Part shown: positions 1 through 10,330 of the stretch, piece after piece
Layout: every line of letters starts with the position of its first letter
How positions within the stretch are numbered: position 1 is the first letter of the stretch
NCBI RefSeq assembly: GCF_010093535.1
Contig: NW_022985180.1
Coordinates: 379,748 to 443,747, forward strand
Source: Lindgomyces ingoldianus
Taxonomy: Eukaryota > Ascomycota > Dothideomycetes > Pleosporales > Lindgomycetaceae
DNA length: 64,000 nt
Reading direction: 5' to 3'
Translations under genes and position numbers: made by a program
The notes under the pieces: generated by a model
Seen by the model: only the letters and a program-made list of their open reading frames with translations
Databases searched by the model: none
What the model was told of the DNA's origin: nothing

Positions 1-1262
1 CCGACTCCCGAGGGCTGAAGTTGGGTGATGGCTGGGGGCACAGCCTCGATGGCGCTGGATGATGGCGGTCACGGAAGCTGGAAACACCCCACCCGCTCGG
101 AAATGGATTATTTTTAGGCTTGGCCTCCCCATTTTGACCAGGTTCATCTGTCGATCAGAAGCTTGGCCCGGAAACAAATACTCGTCTTGTGCTCCCTGAC
201 TTTGGAAACAAGACCCTCTTGGTGAATGGTGCTATCAACAGTGGAGATCTGCTTTGGATGAAGCCGCTTGGAGACACTTCACGAAACATTTGACGGCAAC
301 AAAAGAAAGAAGCTGGAATGGGGACGGCGAAGAGATTGCCGACCTTCCTGTGAGACTCACCAAAGCACTTGCAGATCTCCCAATCAAGTTCCCCGTCAAG
401 CAGGGCGCACTTTATCATTGGTCGCTGCAAGAGACTATCTGCTCATGCCCACCTAACAAAATCAACTCTCTCGCGCGCTGCATTTGGCAAACCACTGTTT
501 CGGAAAGCGATAATGACATCCAATTGGAAACTCCCAAAAGACCTCTTGTCGAACGCCTCCAGAGAATGCACCAAACAGGAATCGGATAACTTACGCTCCG
601 GGCTCCGTTACGCTTCTTGATGTCCTCGTCTAAGACCGCAGGTTGGCACCAACTCCGGAACATGAATAGTAAGCATCTAGATGTAAAAAAAATATTGTTG
701 GATCTAAGTAGAGCGTTCGAAGGAAACAGGTTTGTGTCTTCAACCAGCGCCGGTTCGATTCCAATATGCCAAGACTCAGTACCACCGAGCGAGTTTCGGA
801 GGACGCAAAAATCTAACCACTTGCCATTGTGCGAAGTGAGGCTCGGGGATACGAGATGTTACACAAGTCACTTTAGTCCTTATTCAAGAATGCGGCTATA
901 GCGTCCTGTGCATCGTTGTTCAAGACTGCCAGTCATCCGTGGCGTTGAGTTTCTTTCCACTCTTCGGTAGAGCCAAGTCACAATGAAACACCAAGCCCAA
1001 TTAAAAAGACAGCAGCTTACTTGCTGAAGAAGCTAATGGCTCGTCCTAGAGTTGTGTCTCTCCAGCGATTCCTTGGGGAACTCCAGCTCCATCTTCCGAG
1101 TCCCAAAGTTTGATACTCGCCTGATTCAGGAAAGGTCGATTTCCCTTTGATAGGGTAGCTGAATCATCCTTGGCACCTCGTCATCGGCACCTCGACAATG
1201 GTGCAGTTCGACACCTCCTGCTCCTCCCACATGACAACACCGCGGTCCATGTAATCAATATC
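1..1262. other. Intergenic, no supported gene
   Basis: Several short open frames overlap on both strands (for example 254-589 + and 415-663 -). None shows a recognisable motif, a signal peptide or a consistent intron pattern. The last 200 bases are the likely promoter and leader of the gene starting at 1263. Confidence 0.5.
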
Positions 1263-2516
1263 ATGAGCGGCCTCAAAGAGCTAGCAAAAGGGGGGTGGCA
1301 TCCAAAAAGTAAAGGGAGCGGGAAAGAGAGCTGGCGCGGTGACTTCAAGGGTGTGAACACGGTCGTATGTCCCTCTTCCGTATGTTCCGCGCTGGCATTG
1401 CGAGCTAACTCAACTATCCAGGCAGGATGGGTGGGCAAAGGCAAGAATCCAGAGGAGGAGGCCCATAGACACCAATCGGCGCCTCTATCAACCCTCAAAG
1501 ACCCTGCTTCGTTTGGCCCTCCGCCGAAGCACATTAATTACCACGGAGCCGCAGCATCGCCGAACTCGACAATGTCAGACCGCCAAGAGCTTGGGGAGCC
1601 GCTGTCGCAAGAAGAAACTGCAGCAAAGCAAAGAGTGCAAGAGGCACGCGAAGCAAAAGCAAAGATAGAGGAGGTAGCGAACAAGCCAACCCCGGGTCCC
1701 TACAGAGCAAACACGACAGGCCTTAACACCACCCACGTACCCAAACCGCCTACTCGTCGATTATCACCTCCTCCCACCGTAGACCTGACGGTGAAGCTGA
1801 AGCCCAAACTCCCGCCTAGATTACCTCCTCGACAAAATTCTCATCCCGATGGGTACACTCAAGCGCCTCCACCTCCCTACAGTGAGAGCACACAAGGTGA
1901 CTCGTCTACACCAGGCCACCTGAATCAGGGGCCGTTGGAGCGGTTAGGACAAGCTGGAATCTCTGTACCTGGCTTCAACATTGGCCGTACCGCGTCGCCG
2001 CCTGTACCACCTCGTCAGAACTCGTCGCCTCTGCACGCACCTCCTTCTCCTGCAGCAAATGCGAACCGCGGGCCACAGTTAAGTGAACTACAATCCCGGT
2101 TTGCAAAGCTGTCGACGTCGTCATCGCAAGGTCAGGCGCCCACTACTGGAACGTCTTTAGCAGATAAGCAGACTGCATTCAAAACTGCGCGCAATCTTCG
2201 CAATGACCCCTCGAAAGTGTCACTCTCGGACATGAAAAGTGCTGCAACTACAGCCAGCAACTTCCGTGAGAGGCATGGGGAGCAAGCCACAGCAGGCTGG
2301 CGAACTGCGAGCAGTTTGAACCAGAAGTATGGAATTGCAGACAGGATGAACAGCCCTACTACCACCAACGCTCCCCCTTCAACCCCGCCTCTCCCGCAAT
2401 CTCCTACCCGGTGGGGAAAGAAACCTCCCCCTCCGCCGCCACCGAAGAAGAGGGAGCTGGTGCCAAACTCTAGTGAGCCGCCACCAGTGCCCCTGGGAAG
2501 TAAACCCAAGTTTTGA
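1263..2516 (+). CDS. Proline-rich Aim3-like protein
   Basis: Two exons, 1263-1364 and 1422-2516, give 398 aa. The 57-nt intron starts GTATGT, has a GCTAAC branch site and ends CCAG. It is a multiple of three with no in-frame stop, so an unspliced reading is also open. I chose the internal ATG at 1263 (MSGLKELAKGGWHP) because the protein turns conserved-looking there; an in-frame ATG lies at 1170. The protein begins with a basic Trp/Gly-rich segment (KGGWHPKSKG, AGWVGKGK), followed by a long disordered Pro-rich middle with SH3-type LPPRLPPRQ and PVPPRQN motifs. A helical segment (ARNLRNDPSKVSLSD, FRERHGEQA, LNQKYGI) precedes a poly-Pro tail. This layout resembles Aim3-type actin-patch proteins and related conserved fungal hypotheticals. 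The family name is inference; a cortical actin role is only suggested. Confidence 0.75.
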   Translation: MSGLKELAKGGWHPKSKGSGKESWRGDFKGVNTVVCPSSVCSALALRANSTIQAGWVGKGKNPEEEAHRHQSAPLSTLKDPASFGPPPKHINYHGAAASPNSTMSDRQELGEPLSQEETAAKQRVQEAREAKAKIEEVANKPTPGPYRANTTGLNTTHVPKPPTRRLSPPPTVDLTVKLKPKLPPRLPPRQNSHPDGYTQAPPPPYSESTQGDSSTPGHLNQGPLERLGQAGISVPGFNIGRTASPPVPPRQNSSPLHAPPSPAANANRGPQLSELQSRFAKLSTSSSQGQAPTTGTSLADKQTAFKTARNLRNDPSKVSLSDMKSAATTASNFRERHGEQATAGWRTASSLNQKYGIADRMNSPTTTNAPPSTPPLPQSPTRWGKKPPPPPPPKKRELVPNSSEPPPVPLGSKPKF

Positions 2517-3297
2517 ATGCCGTTGTTGCGATTCCTTGCTAGTATACCCTGTGTCATGCTCAAAGCTGTATTCATGTACATATCATTGGACATAAAAGCT
2601 ATGACTCCCCAACACGTTGAGAAGACAAGGCAGCCAGTAGTGAGCTGCTTCGTGTGAGGTGACGCGATGCTCGTGTAACTACCACAAGTGCAGGCGCCGT
2701 CATCTCGTACACTTTCATATAGATTCGAGAAAGCGTCAGATTTGATTCAGAAAAGAGCAACTCTTAAGACTCCAGATGCAGCCCCAGGGCACGATGCACT
2801 CATTTGGTGTTGAGGGGCGGCTCTAGCAGGCACGTGCCCGCGTCATACCGAGGCTTGTTCCGACCTCGGGTCCAACTATTTTTCCGATGCCAAGAAAATT
2901 TCTAAACTTTTGTTGCCTTCACTGTCCTGCTCAAACGAGTGTTTCGTTGGACACATTACACGCAATCTGAGCTACGATCCGCTCTCTATTGCTTGCCATC
3001 CTCCTTCTCGTCGCTCCTTGCACACTTGTTCAATCCATTGGCGCTGTTTTCAAGCGTGTCATCCAAACAAAAACACTCGCGTGCTCAGCCAGAAACGCGC
3101 AGAAAACAAGCCCAACAACACTCAGACGTCGAGTAGCTACAACGTACACTCGAAATTCAACTCCCTAGTTTTGCCTCATAGCCATTTCCGCCAATTGGCC
3201 TTCTCTTCCGCAAAACACCGTCTTCGGGCCATTTCCACATCTTCCCGCGCTTCCTCAACACCAACAACTGAGCAAGCACATCAGCTCTGACGTTATC
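2517..3297. other. Intergenic region and elongase leader
   Basis: This holds the 3' end of the proline-rich gene and the promoter and leader of the elongase. An open frame at 2910-3290 stops 8 nt before the elongase ATG. It is Ser/His-rich with no motif, so it is best read as an upstream frame in the leader, not as a gene. Confidence 0.4.
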
Positions 3298-5078
3298 ATG
3301 TCTGCTGCGGGACCGACTCTTCTAGCGGGCAAAATGCCATCACGCTCCCTCTTCGAGTTTCCCCCGCATATGGAGCCTGCCGTCATCCTACCACCGTTCC
3401 AGGAGCCCTCCTTCAAGACGCCCTTCCCGATTTCCTCCGAATTCTACAATGGCGCCTTATCCACCGTCGTCCCGCTCACAATCGCTGTTATCTATGCAAC
3501 CACCGTCTTCTTCGTGAATGCGTACAACCGTCGCCACAAGAATCAGCCATGGGCCATCAGCAAGACTCGTCTATTCAAGGCGTTCGTCATTCTCCACAAT
3601 GTCCTCTTGGCCATCTACTCTGCTGTCACGTGTGTTGCTATGGTTCGCGCCTTGAAGCACGCCATTCCGCACTACACTGAGCCCAACGCTCTCGTCGGCA
3701 CCGTCGATGCGCTCTGCAAGATGCATGGACCTCGCGGCCTTGGCGATGCGGCAGCGTTCAACATCACTCGCAATGCTTGGGAAGTCAAGAATAATCTCAT
3801 CCATCTTGGCAACAACGATATTCCTGACTCTACTGATCTCGGGCGCGTCTGGAACGAAGGTCTCGCATTCTGGGGCTTTATCTTCTATCTCTCCAAGTTC
3901 TACGAGGTCCTTGACACCTTTATCATCCTTGCTAAAGGAAAACGTAGCACCACTCTTCAGACATATCACCATGCCGGCGCGATGTTGTGCATGTGGGCTG
4001 GCATTCGCTTCATGTCTCCGCCTATCTGGATGTTTGCTTTGGTGAACTCAGGTATCCACGCAATGATGGTAGGCTTCCCTAATATCAATTCTTACGCCCC
4101 TGTGCTAATCCTCCTCAGTATTCCTACTACACAATCTCTGCCCTCGGCGTTCGCGTACCTCAGGCGGTTAAACGTACCCTCACCAGTCTTCAGATCCTTC
4201 AGTTCGTCGTTGGAGCTTCTTTCGCTGCCGTTCACCTCTTCGTCTCTTATACCATTCCCGTTCAAGTGGCATATGAAGTAGCAGCCACACCGACCGCCAT
4301 CACAGCACCGTCGTCAAGCGTTTTCTCTGCCTTCGTATCGGCCATCACAGTCCCTCTGACGTCATCACCAGCGCTAAGCACAGCCACCGGCGCTGCTTTG
4401 GATTATCTGAAAAAACTCGTATATCGTGCTGCAGGAGAGGAAGGACTGGCAGAGAATGTCGTTCCAGCACCGGGCGTCACCCACTTCCCAGGACAAGCCC
4501 AAGGGGAGCCGCAACATATCCTCCAGGACACTCTAAAACAATTCACCTACCGGACCGAGTACCACGAGATCTCCTGCATCGACACAACTGGCCAAGCATT
4601 TGCCATCTACCTGAACCTCATTTACCTTGCTCCTCTAACGGGTCTCTTCGTCCGATTCTTCGTCAAATCTTACATTCGCCGAACCGGCGCCACCACCAAG
4701 CACCAAACCAAGAAACGTGCCCTTTCAAAATCAGCCTCTGACGCTATCCACGGTGTCGATCGCGAGATCGAATCTCTTGGCAAGTCGGCCGAGGATGGAC
4801 TCCAGAAGGCAATCAAGGCAGCAAAGAACAACGTTCGCGGCAGGCCCATCAAACAAACCACCCTCAATAGGGATGGCTCACTCTCACCAGCAAACAAGAA
4901 ATTTGTCGAATCCTTCAACCGACGCGTCTCACAGACCCTGGCGGAGATCGGCGAAGATGGCCACGCTGATTCGGTCAGGAAGGCCAAAGAGATCGCGAAG
5001 GAGGTTGTTGAGCGCGCTTCCTCCAGGGCCTCCACACCCAAGAGCGCTAGGTCCATGAGCCCAGAGGCTAGCGCCTAG
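3298..5078 (+). CDS. ELO-family very-long-chain fatty acid elongase (3-ketoacyl-CoA synthase)
   Basis: Two exons, 3298-4068 and 4119-5078, give 576 aa; the 50-nt intron is GTAGGC...CTCAG. ELO proteins are multi-pass ER enzymes that condense malonyl-CoA with acyl-CoA in fatty acid elongation. All ELO signatures are visible once the intron is removed: KFYEVLDT (KxxExxDT), LQTYHHAGAMLCMW (the histidine box), NSGIHAMMYSYY (NxxxHxxMYxYY) and TSLQILQ (TxxQxxQ). The first His of the usual HxxHH box is Gln, giving QxxHH in an LQxYHHxGAxxxMW context, a variant known from polyunsaturated fatty acid elongases. Membrane segments fill roughly residues 45-360. The last 140 residues form a basic, Ser-rich cytosolic tail, longer than in yeast Elo proteins. 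The family is certain; the substrate chain cannot be read from sequence. Confidence 0.93.
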
Positions 5079-5971
5079 ATTGCTAGTGTGAGGCCAGTAT
5101 ACTTGTTCTTTTTCTTCTCCCTTTTCATCGCCCCTTTACTGGGTTTAGACGGAAAAGTTTTTTTTGTTTGTTTTTTGCTTGGGTAGCTCGGCTACTTTTT
5201 TGCCTGGCTTAATGCATAGCGCGGCTGGCATTATAGATACACTCTCTTGTAGGAATACAAACGTTGAAATCATTAACTGGGTGCTGGAATTTGGTGTGAG
5301 TGAAGCGGAATTTTTCTCGATCGCTGTTTACTGATAAATATTGCTAAAGCGATGTATAGATTGTAATCTAGTCAACTATTGTATTGCAACTAGCATAGTG
5401 CAAGTGTAAGTCTTGTTAATAAAAATGAATCCAACACCCTTAGACCCTATGTGGCAGAGCATCGGGTGGCTACTATTATACTAACTACCCCCCCTTACTT
5501 TATGCTAGTTGAGTGAATTGTCTTCTTAAAACTGCTTTTTTCACAATCTTGCTTTGTTATTTTCGGTAGGGTATTGCTATAGTATTACCTCTGATTAAGA
5601 TTCTGGAAGTATAAGACAACTGCTTAAATATATCTACTTAACACCTTAGAAGTCTACGGTATAGAGTGTAGGAATAATAGTTGATTCACAAACTGTTTGC
5701 CTGGTTTGAATAGCAAGCGAGCATGTTCTAACGTACTACTTTGTTTTAAAAGCTATCTCATTGCATTTGGTCATAGGAATATTGTCCGATCTTCCACCAC
5801 CAAATTCTATAATCACAGCAGACACCTCTATTGCATCTGCTTGGGACTGGAGCGGGCCACATAGTCCCTTACACCCTATGAGTACTCTTCCACTAGGCCA
5901 CTTGCTGGACTTTTGTTACTCAGTAAATATGCTTTCCTCCAGCTTCCCTATGACAGACGTGATGACTATCC
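5079..5971. other. AT-rich intergenic region
   Basis: The elongase 3' UTR is followed by about 800 bases of AT-rich sequence with many stops in all frames, poly-T/poly-A runs and a short C run near 5490. No coding signal is seen. It separates two convergent genes. Confidence 0.5.
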
Positions 5972-7644
5972 CTAACGAATACTCCCCTCAACATCCCACT
6001 CACTCCTCGCCAACAGTCTACCACCACTACCACCACCACTCTCGGCTCCCCCGATTACCCCACCACCTCGGCTACCACTAGTCCTCTTCCTTCCCCCAAT
6101 CCCTCCACCTCCAACGGACTTCCTTCCACCAACCACTACCCTACTCTCACTCTCCCTCCCTTGCCCTCCCTCATTATCCCGTGCAAAGATCTGCAGACCT
6201 CGTAGGTGCGTGTCCTTTCCGTTTTGGTGGTTCTCCAGAATCTTGATTTGTACGAGATGGGCGCGAAGGACGGGGAGTTTGGGTTTCTTTTTGCGGGAGA
6301 GGCGGGGGAAGGGTGTTGTGTTTACGGAGGGGAGAGGGTGGAGGGGGGCGCGAGGATGGGGACGGATTGAGGATGGGTTGACATTAGGGTTGGGAATTTG
6401 TTGGTGGACGTGTTGGGGGGAGTGATGGGGGACGGTGGGAGGGAGCTGGAGAGGAGGTGTTGGACCTGGAGCTGTGGGTGTGTCGATGGCCATGGGGTCG
6501 CCACGGGTTGCCCCCGCTATTGCTATTCCTGGACCATTTATTACGGGCGTGTTGGTAGGTTGCGTATTCTCGGAGTCCGATATATCGTCATTAAGCGCAA
6601 GTTCGAGGTCTGGCAACCGCCCTATGACCCCGCCTTCACTTCCGTCATCCTCACCATCAAACCCCCCTTCTCCATCCTCATCCTCAGAATCCTCGCCTTC
6701 ATCCTCTACATCTCCCACGCCCGAAAAATCCGCCCACACCCACCCCCTCGGCTGCTCCAACCTCATCTCGCCCCACTCCACAAGATCATTTCCACCACTC
6801 CCCGCTAAAAATACAATCCTCGTCGGTGTATAACTCTCATCGGCATCGAAATCCAGATACAATCTCAAACCCACAATGCGCACCAGTTTGAAGAAGTGGA
6901 TGTTGAGATAATGCGGTTGCGGACCGTCGGATTGCCAGAATAGGGAGTTCGAGGGCGAGCGCAGTTGCGGGATGGAACAACCGGGTTTGTTGGATGAGAC
7001 GGTCCAGGAGGCGAGGTTGGAGATTTCGCGGAGGTTGGGCGGGATTGGGTCGTTGTGGGTGGATGGGGCAGTGGAGTGGGTTGGAGAGACTGGAGAGGGT
7101 TTAGTTGAGGGTTGAGAGGGAGAGGAGGGAAAACAAGGGATGGAAAGCGCTGTATGGTAAAAGAAAAGGACTTAAATATGGCGGAGGGGTGGAAGTGCAA
7201 ACCATAAGTTCTTTTTGAACGATATAAGAACGTGCAAACGAATATGAAGATGAGACAGGTGTTGACTAGAGAAATGAAGCTGAAAACACGTGCCTAAGGC
7301 AGACAATCGCTGCCCATGCGTCGAGGCGAATACAAGCAATTAATAGATAAAGTTGGACAAGCACCCAAACAAAAAAAGCAAACGAAAATGTCCCCGAAGC
7401 ATACATCAGGTAGGTGCAAATCAGGAAATTGAAGTGCATAACAAACCGTGCACTCACCTAGTGGCTCCTCCTCGTCATCATCTTCATCCTCTTCTTCCGC
7501 TTCAACCCCAGCCAGCTCGTCTCCAATTACTTCCTCTTCATCCTCTCGAACACCCTGATCGTCCGCCTCATCGCTGTCAGAAACTGGAACTGCGTAGTGC
7601 TGATGTGGTGAAGGCTGGCCGCGTCGACGTAATGTTGGTGGCAT
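5972..7644 (-). CDS. APC10: Anaphase-promoting complex subunit 10 (Doc1)
   Basis: Exon 1 is 7644-7458 and exon 2 is 7089-5972, giving 434 aa. The intron (7457-7090, GTGAGT...CTCCAG with a CTAAAC branch) is unusually long at 368 nt. Apc10/Doc1 is the subunit of the APC/C ubiquitin ligase that helps recognise destruction-box substrates. The Doc domain is clear: NLASWTVSSNKPGC, LFWQSDGPQPHYLNI, DADESYTPTRI and EQPRGWVWADF (about residues 83-186), then the last strand around ILENHQNGKDTHLRGLQI (about 345-363). About 146 residues of acidic and then Pro-rich sequence are inserted between the two parts. The N-terminal 60 residues are also acidic. The protein ends in Ile-Arg, the IR tail by which Apc10 docks on Cdc27, which supports the chosen 3' end. 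Confidence 0.92.
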
Positions 7645-8898
7645 GATTGCCGCTTCAGGGAGTGTTTGGTGGGGGAGTTGACCTGGGTAGTCCGGCGAAG
7701 GTCACGGGATCCACCCCAGGGCTGACTTCGGGACGCAAGGATTGCAAATGAAGCGAAGCTCTGAGTGTTTCAAAGGACCCCGAAAGAGAGTCGTAGATAT
7801 CCAAGCACGAGGAAATAACGGTTGGAGGTCACAATTCCGATTGAGGCAACAGGCGGGTAGATGCTGCTGTGATATTAAACTCTTGATGGTGATTGGCAAA
7901 ATCTTTCGGGAGGATAACGAATTGTGAGCAGAAGGGTGAAACGTGCTACAAGCCCGAAGCGCTCAACGTAATACTCGGCGCGCGTTTAGTTGAGACGAGA
8001 AGTTGTATCTCTTCTTTTGCTCGTTTGTTGGAGGTTCCTGTCGCGGAGGGTTCAAGCAGTGTAGGCCCGAGCTTTCGGGAGCTTCCTTAGATTCCGCGGT
8101 CCTTAATTGTGGTGTCAAGTGTGTGGTCGGTGCGGGACAGGGATAAACAAAGGCTATTGCTGAATACTTTCACCAATGGATGATTGTTATCTTGCTGATT
8201 CATCTTACTCTTACTCTGTGCATTTGTTTAAAACAAGCATATGAGGGTTTTGGAAGCGTCCGTCACCGCACAGTCACTCAACATCCTCCACTTCCATCTA
8301 ACTAACATATGACCACAACGATGCATCATGTTTGAACTGTCTCAACCTCAGTTCAAGTTTTCCGCATTCCTCCACTGGTTCCCGGCTACCTTCTTTCGTC
8401 CATGTCTTATAAATACGGGTCGCTCAGAGGCGTAATGCATTACAGAAGTCGAGACCACTCAATGGCCGAACAAATGATAGGTCATGGGCATTTACCACTC
8501 TTTGCTTTTCGGCCCCCCTCGAGAATTCCCTATGTCATCATCAGCTGCACCTAAGGCTGGGTTTGGAGGCATCCGCCGATCTCGCAATGCACAACAGGCC
8601 CCTTGCCGCCGAGCTGGATGCATTCCATCCCATCGTTGGCAACGACGAAACCACATGTTGCACCAAGCAAAAGAAAGCCACACCCAATGGCCGACCAGAG
8701 GGGTTTTGTATTATTCGTCCCATCAGACCGAGGAACTACGTCTGTGGTAGAACCACAGTTTCCCTTGGGCGCTCAGCCACCCGCTTTTAAGTCTCATTCT
8801 TTTCTTCAACTTCAACTCCAATCTCGATTGCTTCCCGTCCATGCAGCATAGCCACATCAATTCTCCCCAAAATTTCCGGCCCCCAAAACCTGTTGAGA
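7645..8898. other. Divergent promoter region
   Basis: The region lies between the start codons of APC10 (-) and the rhodopsin-like gene (+). Frames such as 8484-8750 + and 8723-9010 - overlap each other and carry no recognisable motif. I see no supported gene. Confidence 0.5.
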
Positions 8899-10330
8899 AT
8901 GGCCCAGCACGATGATAATTCACTGGCTTCCCGTGGAAGACAACAGGCAAACGTCGCAATAGCCTTCCTTGTTCTCGCGTGGGTTTTTGTTGCATTGCGA
9001 GTATGGACACGAATCTATGTTATTGCCAACTTCGGTTGGGACGACCGAACAATGATTCTCGCCACCGTATGAATTACCAACCTATTTGATTGTCTATAGC
9101 ACTTCATTTACGCATATACCTCTAGATGATATTCACTGTCTATTGCGCGGCAATGTTTTTTCTCGAGGCCCACGGTGGAGGGACTCATGTAACGAGCGTG
9201 GCTCAAATGATTAAGCTTATCAAGGCGAGTATCACATTCCATTGCTATTCTCCATAACAACATGGCTTACTTGGAGACAGTGGACTATTGTTGGAGAAGC
9301 TACATACCTTCTCACAATCCTCGTGCTTAAAATCTCCCTGGGCATATTCTTTTCGCGCATTATCGTTAAGCGCTGGCAAGCTGGGACAATCTGGATTACC
9401 GTTGGTATTAGCATTCTCTCCGGTACTTCCTCGCTATTCTACGTCTTTTTCAGATGCGGCGCCAACCTAAATCACTACGTCTACCGCCAGCTGGAAAACA
9501 AATGCACCTCACGAGGACTAGATCGATTCTTTGCCTATCAGCAGGCCTCATTTACTACACTTACGGACTGCATATTTGCAACACTTCCCATATTCATTCT
9601 GTGGAATTCTGGGATGGACACACGTTCGAAAATATCAGTTGGACTCATTCTCTCCCTAGCTGCGCTGTAAGAAATCATTTTAAGCCGAAAGGCCTTTCTG
9701 ACAACAGAGTAGTGGCTGCATATGCTCTATCATTCGCTTCCAGTATGTGGATGGTCTGACACAAATCGAAGACTTCTACTGTAAGCGTATTCCCAGTGGT
9801 GGAGGATTTTGGTTTAGTGACCGTTTCCAGGGAACGCCACGAACGTTGCAATATGGTCCACGGTAGAGCCTGGGTCAGGCATTGTAGCAGGTTGTCTTGC
9901 GACGCTCCGGCCGTTCTTGAAGCGATTCATTACTACAGCACGATCAGTACGATCAGCGACGGCCAAGCAACTCTCCCGCTCCCTTCGATCAAGTGAACCT
10001 GGCTCGGACTCAAAATGTCCCACTGAAAGCAATATGAACCACACAGCCGCTAATAGGTCGTGCCGAAACACAAACGACGCATTTTCCAAGCATGGGGAAT
10101 CTTTCGAATTGAAGTCAGAAGCGAACAGAAAAGATGGTGAGAGCACAGATTACATCCTCACTCAAACAGACGAGTTTGATGGGTCGTGGGCAGCACAACA
10201 ATCTCGCGGCAACCTCGCTCTGGACCGACGAAGCACACGAACAAGTGGAGGACTGAGTGGCACACACTCCATGGACCCACTTTGGCCCCCAATTCCGACT
10301 CAGGGCACCTCTAACGACGAGATCGTCTGA
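8899..10330 (+). CDS. Fungal rhodopsin-domain (PTH11-like) seven-TM protein
   Basis: Five exons, 8899-9066, 9126-9224, 9281-9666, 9713-9780 and 9831-10330, give 406 aa. All junctions keep frame. Intron 2 (9225-9280) starts GCGAGT and so is a GC-AG intron; intron 3 ends TAG at 9712. The protein has the layout of the plasma-membrane family annotated as fungal rhodopsin domain / integral membrane protein: a first helix after ASRGRQQANVAIAFLV, RVWTRIYVIANFGWDD, LIKWTIVGEATYLL, the long loop with FRCGANLNHYV, IIRFQYVDGLTQIEDFYW, then NVAIWSTVEPGSGIVAGCLATLRP. The C-terminal 130 residues are a cytosolic Ser-rich tail. Members include receptors such as Pth11, but there is no CFEM domain here and no ligand can be inferred. 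Confidence 0.85.

Noticed and set aside
752..762. GGTTCGATTCC, resembling a tRNA B box
   Set aside because: The flanking bases cannot form a T stem, and no acceptor stem or A box is placed correctly.
2132..2593. 153-codon minus-strand frame
   Set aside because: Antisense to the Pro-rich C-terminus; its poly-Gly is the complement of poly-Pro codons.
2910..3290. 126-codon frame just upstream of the elongase
   Set aside because: It lies within the probable 5' leader and shows no motif; kept only as a possible upstream frame.
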